Of a stretch of DNA of 64,000 nt, positions 37,920 to 47,383 are shown one piece after another. Origin of the DNA: Cyclobacteriaceae bacterium (GTDB taxonomy: Bacteria; Bacteroidota; Bacteroidia; Cytophagales; Cyclobacteriaceae); contig JAHBUD010000001.1 in the NCBI GenBank assembly GCA_019638255.1, forward strand, positions 1,240,001 to 1,304,000. Reading direction: 5' to 3'. The position numbers and the translations under genes were made by a program. The stretch's first letter is position 1; each line of letters starts with the position of its first letter. The notes under the pieces were generated by a model. The model was not told where the DNA came from. It was given only the letters and a program-made list of their open reading frames with translations, and did no database searches.

Positions 37920-38172
37920 AGCCTGTTTAAGCAACCAAGACCGTGTAAAAGCAGTAACACACCGATTCTGGTTGGAAGTAAACCTTCTTAAATCGAAATG
38001 ATCCATTTAATTTTCTCAGCAATCCGGTCTGCCATTCTGGCATAGAGTGAGTCTGCAAACGGTTGGGGTTACATTGCTGCTCAAAACAAATACTTACTTT
38101 GAATGAAACCCTACTGACTAAAATCCGATATTTGACACAAAATCGGCTCAAGCATTATTAGTAAAGCTTTTC

Positions 38173-39375
38173 ATGGTTTTCAATCGGCATTTAACTAAGT
38201 TTTACAGTAAAATTTTCTCCATTGAGCTGCTTTATCGTGTGGCTATATGTACAGCCTTCTTTGTCATTCCCCTTTGGCAGAAAATTAGTATTAAGTTGAT
38301 TTTATTGGCGATAGTTATTGGTATCATTACCCAACGATCAAATTTTTCGTTTCGGTTGTTGTTTCGCAGGTCATGGGACTTATGGATTTTTTTTGGGATT
38401 CTTTTGGTTGGTTTACTTTGGACTTCCAACCTTGCGCAGGGACTCAGATCAGTAGAGACTATGGCTACTTTGGTGGTTGTTCCAATAGCGCTCAGTTTTG
38501 TTGGTCCAGATGATCAGAAAACCTATAAATCAATTATCCATTACTTTATTGCAGGAGTATTTCTAGCTTCTTTAATATGTCTTGTTGCATCATTTATTGC
38601 TTTTCTACGATCTGGAGATACTGATGTATTCTATTATTATTCTTTTACAGAAATAATTAATTCCCATCCAACCTACCATGCTTACTATATTATATTTAGT
38701 TTAACTATTCTTCTCGACACTATTTTTAATGGTACCTCCAAACTCTATTCTCTGCTCATTGGATTTGGCGTACTGTTTTTATTTGTAATACTCATACTTA
38801 CATCAGGTCAAACTTCGTTTGCGGGTCTCTTATTGGTTTTTTCCTATTTTATATTAAAATCAATTCTTGAACCTCTTAATGCAAGGAGATGGTTGGTTGT
38901 GTTACTTATTTCGGTAATGACAATCAGTTTAATGATTATTTATACAAATTACTATTATAATAATATATCAAATGATGGAGATTACTGGGAGCGCATTAAC
39001 TTATGGCGTGCTGGTATTATGACGAACACAAATCCATGGATAGGAGTTGGCACTGGCGATTACCTGGACGCATTGAATTCATATTATCTGAAAAATGGTC
39101 TAGATAAATTTGCCGAGGAAAATTACAATGCTCATAATCAATTTATCCATACTTTTCTCACTCACGGTATTTTAGGCCTTCTAACACTGTTAATAATATG
39201 GATTCGCCCATTGTATACAGCATCAAAGAATTATTTTGTTTTAGGCTTGTTATTGTTTTTCCCCTTGATTGTCTACGGATTCAATGAAGTCATTCTCGGG
39301 CGCTATCAGGGGATTGTTTTTATTTCCTTTCTTCATCAGTTTGTAATTTGGAAGAATGACCGAAGTAAGTTGTAA
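38173..39375 (+). CDS. O-antigen ligase/polymerase family membrane protein (copy 2)
   Basis: Length is 400 aa, about eleven membrane helices. The signature loop is WERINLWRAGIMTNTNPWIGVGTGDYL and YNAHNQFIHTFLTHGILGLLTLL, paralogous to the preceding gene. The two copies are separated by 254 bases in which I see no gene and no clear signal. A division of labour (polymerase versus ligase) is possible. A 231-base gap without recognisable features follows before the WcaJ-type gene. Confidence 0.8.
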   Translation: MVFNRHLTKFYSKIFSIELLYRVAICTAFFVIPLWQKISIKLILLAIVIGIITQRSNFSFRLLFRRSWDLWIFFGILLVGLLWTSNLAQGLRSVETMATLVVVPIALSFVGPDDQKTYKSIIHYFIAGVFLASLICLVASFIAFLRSGDTDVFYYYSFTEIINSHPTYHAYYIIFSLTILLDTIFNGTSKLYSLLIGFGVLFLFVILILTSGQTSFAGLLLVFSYFILKSILEPLNARRWLVVLLISVMTISLMIIYTNYYYNNISNDGDYWERINLWRAGIMTNTNPWIGVGTGDYLDALNSYYLKNGLDKFAEENYNAHNQFIHTFLTHGILGLLTLLIIWIRPLYTASKNYFVLGLLLFFPLIVYGFNEVILGRYQGIVFISFLHQFVIWKNDRSKL

Positions 39376-39606
39376 GCTCTTCCATTATTTACCTTTGCGT
39401 GTTTTCATGGTTTTACTCTATTTTTATGTAAAGCCTGAGAAGATAATTAAGATTCCGATCACAGAAAGCAATCCCGGATGATAATAGCAAGTTGGACTTT
39501 AATTTATTAACGCGTAATCGAGTATTAAAATCTGTGAGTACTTTTATTTAAACGCCATGATAGATTTACTGTTTAAAGCACGACCTGACTCACTTGAAAG
39601 CTAATT

Positions 39607-40950
39607 ATGAGCCGGATATTACGATTCCTATTGTATTGTATCGATTTTGTCAACTTGAATTTGTCCATTATACTGGCCATACACTTAGCCTCTGCGGAAA
39701 TTCTAACCAATGTTGATTCAAAAGCGGTTTATCTGTTCGGATTCAGTAATCTTTCAATGGCTTTTCTTTTTCTTGTTTCGAACCCCAGCGAAGTTTCTAA
39801 AGGGCTAGGGCTATCTAAGATTTTAAGGAATCAACTTGCTTTCATATTTATCCACTTGTTGCTTACAGTTTCGCTTGTATATTTTTTTAATCAGCGTTAT
39901 CACTGGAGTTTAATAACACTTATTTATACATTATTCTTTGCTTTCTATTTTGTTAGTAGAATAACTGTCTTTTACCTACGTAAGGTATTTGCTCAAGATT
40001 TGCTGTTTAAAAACTACGTTATAATTGGCCGTAATTCATTGGCAAATGAAATTAGGCGATACTATTTACTCCATTCCGAGGAGCGATATAGGTTTATTGG
40101 CTACATTGACTATGAAGCTGATACTTCCGTGTTGGATTTGATACAATATCGTAATGAACAGATAGAAATTCATGAGATTTTTTGCTGTGTTTCTGATATG
40201 GCTAATGAGGAATTTCAAAGCTTAATTAAATTCGGACTCAACTCCTTAATTAAGGTTAAACTGGTTATTGAACCGGGGGTTACTAATAATAAATTGCTTT
40301 GGAATAAAAGTGATGTGATGCCCGGCATAAATATTCCGGTAATTGCTTTGGATGATCCCTTTAATCGATTTCTTAAACGAACCTTCGATATTGTTTTTTC
40401 ATTGATAATCTGTCTGTTGGTTATGACCTGGCTTACACCACTTATTGCTTTACTAATAAAAATTGATTCGCCAGGCTCAATTTTTTTTAAGCAATTGCGG
40501 AATGGGGAAGGCAACAAGGCTTTTTCCTGCTTTAAGTTCAGGACTATGCAGGTTAATTCTGACTCCGATCTTGTACAAGCTACCAAGGATGACCACCGGA
40601 TTACCAAACTTGGATTTTTTTTACGCAAAAGTAGTATTGATGAACTTCCACAGTTTTTCAATGTATTAAGAGGCGATATGTCGGTAGTAGGCCCCAGGCC
40701 GCATATGCTAAAGCATACAGAAGAATATCGTAAATTAATCGAACTTTTTATGATTCGTCAGTATATTAAGCCAGGTATTACTGGGCTTGCCCAGTGCCTG
40801 GGTTATCGGGGAGAAACTAACTTGAGAGACATGGAAAACCGCGTACGACTCGATCGATATTATGTTGAAAACTGGTCATTTTGGATAGATATAAAAATAG
40901 TTTTTTTAACGGTAGTAAGCCTGCTAAGGGGTAGCGATAAGGCCTATTAG
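39607..40950 (+). CDS. Undecaprenyl-phosphate sugar phosphotransferase (WcaJ type)
   Basis: Length is 447 aa. Four N-terminal membrane helices are followed by a CoA_binding_3-like domain (NYVIIGRNSLANEIRRYY) and the bacterial sugar transferase catalytic domain: KRTFDIVFSLIICLLV, then IKIDSPGSIFFKQLRNGEGNKAF, FRTMQV, SSIDELPQFFNVLRGDMSVVGPRP and ITGLAQCLGYRGET. This enzyme starts repeat-unit synthesis by placing a sugar phosphate (often glucose or galactose) on undecaprenyl phosphate. It sits at the 3' end of the cluster, before the chain-length regulator. Confidence 0.92.
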   Translation: MSRILRFLLYCIDFVNLNLSIILAIHLASAEILTNVDSKAVYLFGFSNLSMAFLFLVSNPSEVSKGLGLSKILRNQLAFIFIHLLLTVSLVYFFNQRYHWSLITLIYTLFFAFYFVSRITVFYLRKVFAQDLLFKNYVIIGRNSLANEIRRYYLLHSEERYRFIGYIDYEADTSVLDLIQYRNEQIEIHEIFCCVSDMANEEFQSLIKFGLNSLIKVKLVIEPGVTNNKLLWNKSDVMPGINIPVIALDDPFNRFLKRTFDIVFSLIICLLVMTWLTPLIALLIKIDSPGSIFFKQLRNGEGNKAFSCFKFRTMQVNSDSDLVQATKDDHRITKLGFFLRKSSIDELPQFFNVLRGDMSVVGPRPHMLKHTEEYRKLIELFMIRQYIKPGITGLAQCLGYRGETNLRDMENRVRLDRYYVENWSFWIDIKIVFLTVVSLLRGSDKAY

Positions 40951-40997
40951 CCACACCTGAATTCATTGTTACACAACTTTCAGCTTTTAACATTTGC

Positions 40998-42026
40998 ATG
41001 GAACAAGAAAAGAAAACACTTCCCACTGATGAACTTGACTTAGCTCAATTATTTCGTTTCATTAGAAATGGCTTCAAAAGCTTTGGCTATTCTATTTTAA
41101 ACGCCTTGGCCAACATTCGTGCAATATTTATCGATAATAAATTCTTCTTCATTGCTCTGGCAATAGTGGCCATTAGCGGTAGCATACTCTACTCTAAGCT
41201 GATTGAAAAGAAGTACTTTACATCTTCGATGATTATCAAATCCGAATACCTAAACATGCGCATTGTTCAAAATTCAATTGAAAAATTGAACTTACTGTGC
41301 TCAGAAAAGGATCGGACAGGTTTGGCCGAAGTTTTACAAATTGATAAGGCTACGGCAAAAAATATCCTTAGATTTTCCGCTAGTAATTTTGTCTCTGAGA
41401 AAGATCGTGTTGAGATAGAAATATTAAAAGAGCAGTTGAATAGCTTGGCCGTTGGTCGGGAAGAACTTGTAAGTAAAGTTATAGGTAAGATTGAGATTGG
41501 TAATCATCAAAGTTTTCAAATCAGCGTACAAGTGAACGATCCGGATATAGTGAAGCACCTGGAAACCGCACTCGTTATTCATTTTCGTGAAAACGATTAT
41601 GTAAAAAGGCGAATCGAAGCCAATGTCCAAAACTTATTGTCGCGCAAGACAAAACTTGTGTCAGAATCCAGGAAGTTGGACAGTTTAAAAAGTGCGATTT
41701 TTATGAACTATCAAACCATGGCCAATCAACGTAGGGATGGCTCCAATAATGTAATTCTTAGTGACAAATATCTGACAGATCCTGTCAATGTATTCAAGGA
41801 AGATCTTAATTTGAATAGAGAGCTTCTTGATATAGAAGAAATCTTGTTAGTTCACCCTTACTTTGAAGTGGTAGATGACCTCACCACTTTTCGTGAACCA
41901 GCAAATTTCAGCCTTTTAAAAGTAATCCTAATTTCCATCGCGGGATCAATATTGACAGGATACATTTTGTTAGGTCTTTGGAAGTTCAATAATTACCTGG
42001 CTACATTTAACCGTACAACCCAGTAA
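40998..42026 (+). CDS. Wzz-like polysaccharide chain-length determinant
   Basis: Length is 342 aa. Two membrane helices flank a periplasmic coiled-coil domain: FFFIALAIVAISGSILYSKLI near residue 55 and LLKVILISIAGSILTGYILLG near residue 315. The segment after TM1 (KKYFTSSMIIKSEYLNM) matches the Wzz fold. It controls chain length of Wzy-made polymers. No Wza export channel or Wzc kinase lies in the window, so the product may be an O-antigen, or export genes may lie elsewhere. Confidence 0.75.
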   Translation: MEQEKKTLPTDELDLAQLFRFIRNGFKSFGYSILNALANIRAIFIDNKFFFIALAIVAISGSILYSKLIEKKYFTSSMIIKSEYLNMRIVQNSIEKLNLLCSEKDRTGLAEVLQIDKATAKNILRFSASNFVSEKDRVEIEILKEQLNSLAVGREELVSKVIGKIEIGNHQSFQISVQVNDPDIVKHLETALVIHFRENDYVKRRIEANVQNLLSRKTKLVSESRKLDSLKSAIFMNYQTMANQRRDGSNNVILSDKYLTDPVNVFKEDLNLNRELLDIEEILLVHPYFEVVDDLTTFREPANFSLLKVILISIAGSILTGYILLGLWKFNNYLATFNRTTQ

Positions 42027-42075
42027 AGCAAGTTGTTGCTTCTGAGGTTGCTGTTGTAACGGTTAGTATTGAAGG

Positions 42076-42900
42076 TCAGGAAATCTTTCTCACCTTCCCG
42101 CTTCCGCTGGAGTTGGCGTTTACATGGTTCGGATCGCCTTTGTAGCGTACACTTCCGCTTCCGCTAATGTTGGCACTCAGTTCACGCTTAACATTGATTT
42201 CAACACTTCCCGACCCTGCAATTTTTATGCTGGCTATTTCGGTTTCAAGGTCAATGGCACGTATACTTCCGGAGCCGCTGATGCTTGTTTTGAATGTGTT
42301 AACCTTTCCGCTGGCAATTAATTTTCCTGATCCGGAAATGTGGGTATCCAATACATTGGCTATCGTCATCTCCGCTTCAATATCGCCAGAGCCACTAATG
42401 CTGGTTTCCACGTTATTACTTTTACCACGCAGTTTGATTCTTCCTGATCCCGAAACAGAAGCGTCCAGGTTGTTGGCTTCCACCTCGGCTTTGAGCGAGC
42501 CGCTTCCGCTAACTTTTACATCCAGATCACCGGTAATAATTTTGGTTTGTGTTTCCATGTTGCCGGAGCCGCTTACCGTGAGCCCGCGGATGTCTTTGGC
42601 GGTGATGTACACGGTTATTCGGTCGCTACCCGACCAGTTCCAACCACCCCATTTATCGCGGGTGCGGATGACCAACTTGCCACTCTCTACCTTTACTTCA
42701 ATTCGGTCAAGTGCCTCCTGGCTGCCCTCTACCTCAACACGTTGTGTAGAACCCTGCTTGATGTAGGCATTACCTGGAACACCGAAGGATATCCGGTTAA
42801 AAGGGTCAACATTAATGGTTTCTTTTTTTTGTGCTGATGCGAGTGCACTGATCAGCACCATGAATAAAATACTAAGCTTTTGCATGATATAAGGTTTCAT
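42076..42900 (-). CDS. DUF2807 (head GIN domain) secreted protein
   Basis: Length is 274 aa with a signal peptide (LSILFMVLISALASAQ). The mature protein is a beta-helix-like array of repeated V/I-SGSG motifs (VSGSGNMET, VSGSGSLKA, VSGSGRIKL, ISGSGDIEA, ISGSGKLIA, ISGSGSIRA), the hallmark of DUF2807. The family is abundant in Bacteroidota as an envelope or secreted protein of unknown function. It is transcribed convergently to the polysaccharide cluster and divergently from yigZ. The long plus-strand frames over it are antisense shadows. Confidence 0.88.
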   Translation of the reverse strand: MKPYIMQKLSILFMVLISALASAQKKETINVDPFNRISFGVPGNAYIKQGSTQRVEVEGSQEALDRIEVKVESGKLVIRTRDKWGGWNWSGSDRITVYITAKDIRGLTVSGSGNMETQTKIITGDLDVKVSGSGSLKAEVEANNLDASVSGSGRIKLRGKSNNVETSISGSGDIEAEMTIANVLDTHISGSGKLIASGKVNTFKTSISGSGSIRAIDLETEIASIKIAGSGSVEINVKRELSANISGSGSVRYKGDPNHVNANSSGSGKVRKIS

Positions 42901-42934
42901 TTTCGGGTTATAAGACAGCCGGTGTTTTCAAAGG

Positions 42935-42966
42935 TTGCACGAACTGGGACACAACCTTTACTTTTG
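42935..42966 (+). promoter_or_regulatory. Bacteroidota-type promoter of the YigZ gene
   Basis: TTG at 42935-42937, a 21-base spacer and TACTTTTG at 42959-42966 fit the consensus well. The predicted start near 42972 is downstream of the ATG at 42880, which argues that translation begins at a later codon, such as TTG 42988. Confidence 0.6.
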
Positions 42967-42987
42967 ACGCAAAATCACTTCATTACG

Positions 42988-43617
42988 TTGCATCTAGCCT
43001 ACTTTAGTTTTCGTACCCTGGAAGGCCCCTCAGAAGGCTTGTTTAAAGATAGGGGCAGTAAATTCCTGGCCTTTGCCTACCCGGTACGCAATGAGGAGGA
43101 TATAAAGGACAGACTTAGCGCACTAAAAAAGAAATATTTTGATGCCCGCCACCATTGCTATGCATGGATGTTGGGTGCAGATAGGGATCGCTACAGGGCT
43201 TTTGATGATGGCGAACCTAACCATTCCGCTGGCGACCCGATTTTGGGACAAATCCGCTCACAAGGCCTAACCAATGTATTAATTGTGGTGTTGCGTTATT
43301 TCGGTGGCGTGAAGCTTGGGGTGAGCGGGTTGATACAAGCTTATCGCGCAGCAGCTGCGGATGCGTTGACAAAGGCCACCCTTAAGGAAGTTGAAGTAAG
43401 TACTGTTTGTGAAATCCGGTTCGATTATGCGGCCATGCCTGAAGTGATGCGGCTGCTAAAGCTGTATGGGATTAGTGTGCTGGAGCAAAATTATGATAGT
43501 GATTACAGGTTGCTTGTGGCGGTTCCGTTAAGGTTAATGGATAAATTGCAGGAGCAACTAAAGCGGCTACGGGTTGTAAAAATTAGTGTAACCGTTAATG
43601 AACAGGGAAGTAGTTAG
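42988..43617 (+). CDS. yigZ: YigZ/IMPACT family protein
   Basis: 209 aa if translation starts at TTG 42988. The only ATG (42880) lies inside the divergent DUF2807 gene and upstream of the predicted promoter, so I prefer the TTG. The family begins near FRTLEGPSEGLFKDRGSKFLAFAYPV. Later motifs are DARHHCYAWMLG, DDGEPNHSAGDPIL and VVLRYFGGVKLGVSGLIQAYRAAA, the conserved UPF0029 core, followed by a ferredoxin-like C-terminal domain. Bacterial YigZ proteins are of uncertain function; eukaryotic IMPACT acts in translation control. Its stop lies only 19 bases before the CRISPR array. Confidence 0.85.
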   Translation: MHLAYFSFRTLEGPSEGLFKDRGSKFLAFAYPVRNEEDIKDRLSALKKKYFDARHHCYAWMLGADRDRYRAFDDGEPNHSAGDPILGQIRSQGLTNVLIVVLRYFGGVKLGVSGLIQAYRAAAADALTKATLKEVEVSTVCEIRFDYAAMPEVMRLLKLYGISVLEQNYDSDYRLLVAVPLRLMDKLQEQLKRLRVVKISVTVNEQGSS

Positions 43618-43636
43618 TGGTTTCCGGTATTATCCC

Positions 43637-45384
43637 AAACCGATTTGCTTTCAGTAAACGATCTTTGACATGGAGGAAGCCAAACAATACCAACAGGTTA
43701 TGTTGTGATTTGCTTTCAGTAAACGATCTTTGACATGATGGTGTCAACTATTGTTATTAAAGTGAATGTTGTGATTTGCTTTCAGTAAACGATCTTTGAC
43801 ATGGATCAACCGTAGAAGCTCAGGGCAAAGTTTGTTGTGATTTGCTTTCAGTAAACGATCTTTGACATGTGGCAGCGTGATTACACTACAGGCATGGCAG
43901 TTGTGATTTGCTTTCAGTAAACGATCTTTGACATGCGTCACCATCTACATACATAAAGAAACGGTGTTGTGATTTGCTTTCAGTAAACGATCTTTGACAT
44001 GCAAACCGGCTGCGGTTGCGTGCACCAATTTGTTGTGATTTGCTTTCAGTAAACGATCTTTGACATGAAGTAACAGCTTCGGGAGTGATAACATCCTGTT
44101 GTGATTTGCTTTCAGTAAACGATCTTTGACATGCAGTTGGCTACAGGGGCCGAAGCCCAAGCTGTTGTGATTTGCTTTCAGTAAACGATCTTTGACATGG
44201 ATTACATTGAAATTTATGCAACTCCTGAAGTTGTGATTTGCTTTCAGTAAACGATCTTTGACATGATTTGGGTGATGTAAAATGGGTTGCCACAGGTTGT
44301 GATTTGCTTTCAGTAAACGATCTTTGACATGGTGTACGTGAAGCCACCGGCAAGAATGATGTTGTGATTTGCTTTCAGTAAACGATCTTTGACATGAACC
44401 ACCCATATACGCATAAACCAAAAATGGTTGTGATTTGCTTTCAGTAAACGATCTTTGACATGAAAGGATCAGTGTTGTCCACCTGAAATCCAGTTGTGAT
44501 TTGCTTTCAGTAAACGATCTTTGACATGATGTGGATAGGTGAAAGGCATCATAAAGGGTTGTGATTTGCTTTCAGTAAACGATCTTTGACATGAGTACTG
44601 GCGATGGCCACCTTAAGCATACCGTTGTGATTTGCTTTCAGTAAACGATCTTTGACATGGGTGGTGCGTTTCATTATCGAGGTATACTAGTTGTGATTTG
44701 CTTTCAGTAAACGATCTTTGACATGTAACAATACAATTTCTGCACAACCTGCTGCGTTGTGATTTGCTTTCAGTAAACGATCTTTGACATGACCCGAACA
44801 GTACTTTATCGACCTGTATCCGTTGTGATTTGCTTTCAGTAAACGATCTTTGACATGAAACAAAACGTGGTTGAACCACTGGAGCCGTTGTGATTTGCTT
44901 TCAGTAAACGATCTTTGACATGGGACATTGTGATGCAACCCGCTTCGGAAGAGTTGTGATTTGCTTTCAGTAAACGATCTTTGACATGCCAACCTTGCTG
45001 CCTATTGGTGTAGGCTTAGTTGTGATTTGCTTTCAGTAAACGATCTTTGACATGCGTCTTTCTTAATGCCGTTATGGCCCATCTGTTGTGATTTGCTTTC
45101 AGTAAACGATCTTTGACATGCATAATCGAAGTTTAAGCGCGGGTTACTTTGTTGTGATTTGCTTTCAGTAAACGATCTTTGACATGTTCGAACAAGCAAT
45201 TGAGCAAGACTTTCAAGTTGTGATTTGCTTTCAGTAAACGATCTTTGACATGGGTATTACTGTTGTATGCGGTTGCTACACTGTTGTGATTTGCTTTCAG
45301 TAAACGATCTTTGACATGAGGTGGTGGTGAAGACCGAATACAAGACCAGTTGTGATTTGCTTTCAGTAAACGATCTTTGACATG
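43637..45384 (+). CRISPR. Type II-C CRISPR array, 27 repeats and 26 spacers
   Basis: The 36-base repeat begins GTTGTGATTTGCTTTCAGTA and ends ACGATCTTTGACATG. Repeat 1 (43637-43672) has AAACC in place of its first five bases; the other 26 look identical. Spacers are 30 bases, except four of 29 (after repeats 1, 11, 14 and 19). The tracrRNA anti-repeat pairs with the plus-strand repeat, so crRNAs read left to right. The degenerate repeat at the left marks the old end. The left flank has only 19 bases after yigZ, so the leader and newest spacers are probably at the right, beside cas2. Each repeat carries a promoter-like element: TTG at repeat bases 2-4, 19 bases, then GATCTTTG. Translated-looking frames across it are artefacts of the repeat. 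Confidence 0.98.
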
Positions 45385-45463
45385 TGATTTACGGTTGGGG
45401 CTATGGATACCAGGTAGTTACAGCCGTTTTTACAGTCAAAAACCAAGGCATTCATGTCAAAAG
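45385..45463. other. Probable CRISPR leader / integration end
   Basis: This is the 79-base stretch between the last intact repeat and the hairpin at the cas2 3' end. It contains no further repeat copy. By elimination (degenerate repeat at the other end, and no room for a leader there) it is the candidate leader where Cas1-Cas2 insert new spacers. Crossing transcripts from cas2 and from the array probably end near here. Confidence 0.5.
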
Positions 45464-46737
<1,274 letters not shown>

Positions 46738-46745
<8 letters not shown>

Positions 46746-47373
46746 AGGCAAGCGAGTTTTGGATTTCGGTTAACGTGTTGGGGTTGGGGAGTTGGTTGTG
46801 GAAGGTTAAAAAGTTTTGCGCATTGCCAAACCATTGGATGACATCGTGCGCAGCAACAAACGATGGGGTTGCATGGGCAATGGCGTGGAATGAACTCCAC
46901 GGCCAGGATGCGGGTGTTGATGTGAAGCGGTGATGGACGGGATTGTTGTGGATGTACTGGATGATACGGGTGAGGTATTCATCGGAAGTAATTTCTTTGC
47001 GTTTAAATGCACGATTGAAAAGGGAGCCCCTGCGCTTGTACATTTTGTTGTAGGCTTTGGAGTACGCGTTAAAGAGGTGGCTGAATTGGAGTACCGTCAG
47101 ACCAGACAGGTTTTCAAAACCTGTCTGGTCTTGGTACGGGTTTAACTTCTCCGGATATTTTTCTTTTAAAACCTCCACCAATTCCGGTTCGGTTTTAACG
47201 CGTACCAGCAGGTGCAGGTGGTTGGGCATGAGGCAGTACACTAGCGTCTTGGCTACACCGGGTATAAATGCTTCGTAACGTTTGAGGAAATAGCGAAAAT
47301 TCTCATCGGTGCGGAACAGGTTTTCGCTGCCGTTGGCGTGGGTATATATGTGATAATATCTTCCGGGTTCCAT
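46738..47373 (-). CDS. Y1 (HUH) REP-associated transposase-like protein embedded in the cas operon
   Basis: 211 aa from the ATG at 47373, ten bases after the cas9 stop. A start at 47406 would overlap cas9, and the family begins at GRYYHIYTHANGSENLF. The HUH metal motif is His52 and His54 in CLMPNHLHLLVRV. The catalytic Tyr140 is in IIQYIHNNPVHHRF, and the late WPWSSF segment is family-typical. Y1 enzymes nick and join single-stranded DNA at hairpins. All key residues look intact and the frame is unbroken. A perfect palindrome lies inside the gene (residues ~81-91). The 3' end overlaps cas1 by eight bases. A role in adaptation is speculative; hitchhiking insertion is the alternative. Confidence 0.9.
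47099..47131. repeat. Perfect 33-base palindrome inside the Y1 gene
   Basis: The arms AGACCAGACAGGTTTT (47099-47114) and AAAACCTGTCTGGTCT (47116-47131) are exact reverse complements around C47115. In the Y1 protein it encodes QDQTGFENLSG and keeps the frame. It looks like a REP-type hairpin of the kind moved by Y1 transposases. Such a long perfect palindrome is not expected by chance in coding DNA. Confidence 0.9.
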
Positions 47374-47383
47374 GATGGTAGAG

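Noticed and set aside
37927..38151. 74-aa minus-strand frame between the two O-antigen ligase genes
   Set aside because: Cys/Phe/Arg-rich with no domain, signal or neighbour support; treated as chance.
42167..42766. 199-aa plus-strand frame opposite the DUF2807 gene
   Set aside because: Antisense shadow of the SGSG repeats; the minus-strand protein has a signal peptide and family motifs.
42880..42987. ATG 42880 as the YigZ start
   Set aside because: It lies in the divergent DUF2807 coding region and upstream of a good promoter (42935-42966), and the added residues are not seen in the family.
40998..43617. Polysaccharide cluster continuing into DUF2807 and yigZ
   Set aside because: The DUF2807 gene is on the opposite strand and neither product has a glycan function; the cluster is taken to end at the Wzz-like gene.
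43744..45199. Minus-strand frames with repeated CQRSFTESKSQ or HVKDRLLKANHN units, looking like a repeat protein
   Set aside because: They are simply the CRISPR repeat translated in different frames; the units follow the 65-66 base repeat-spacer period.
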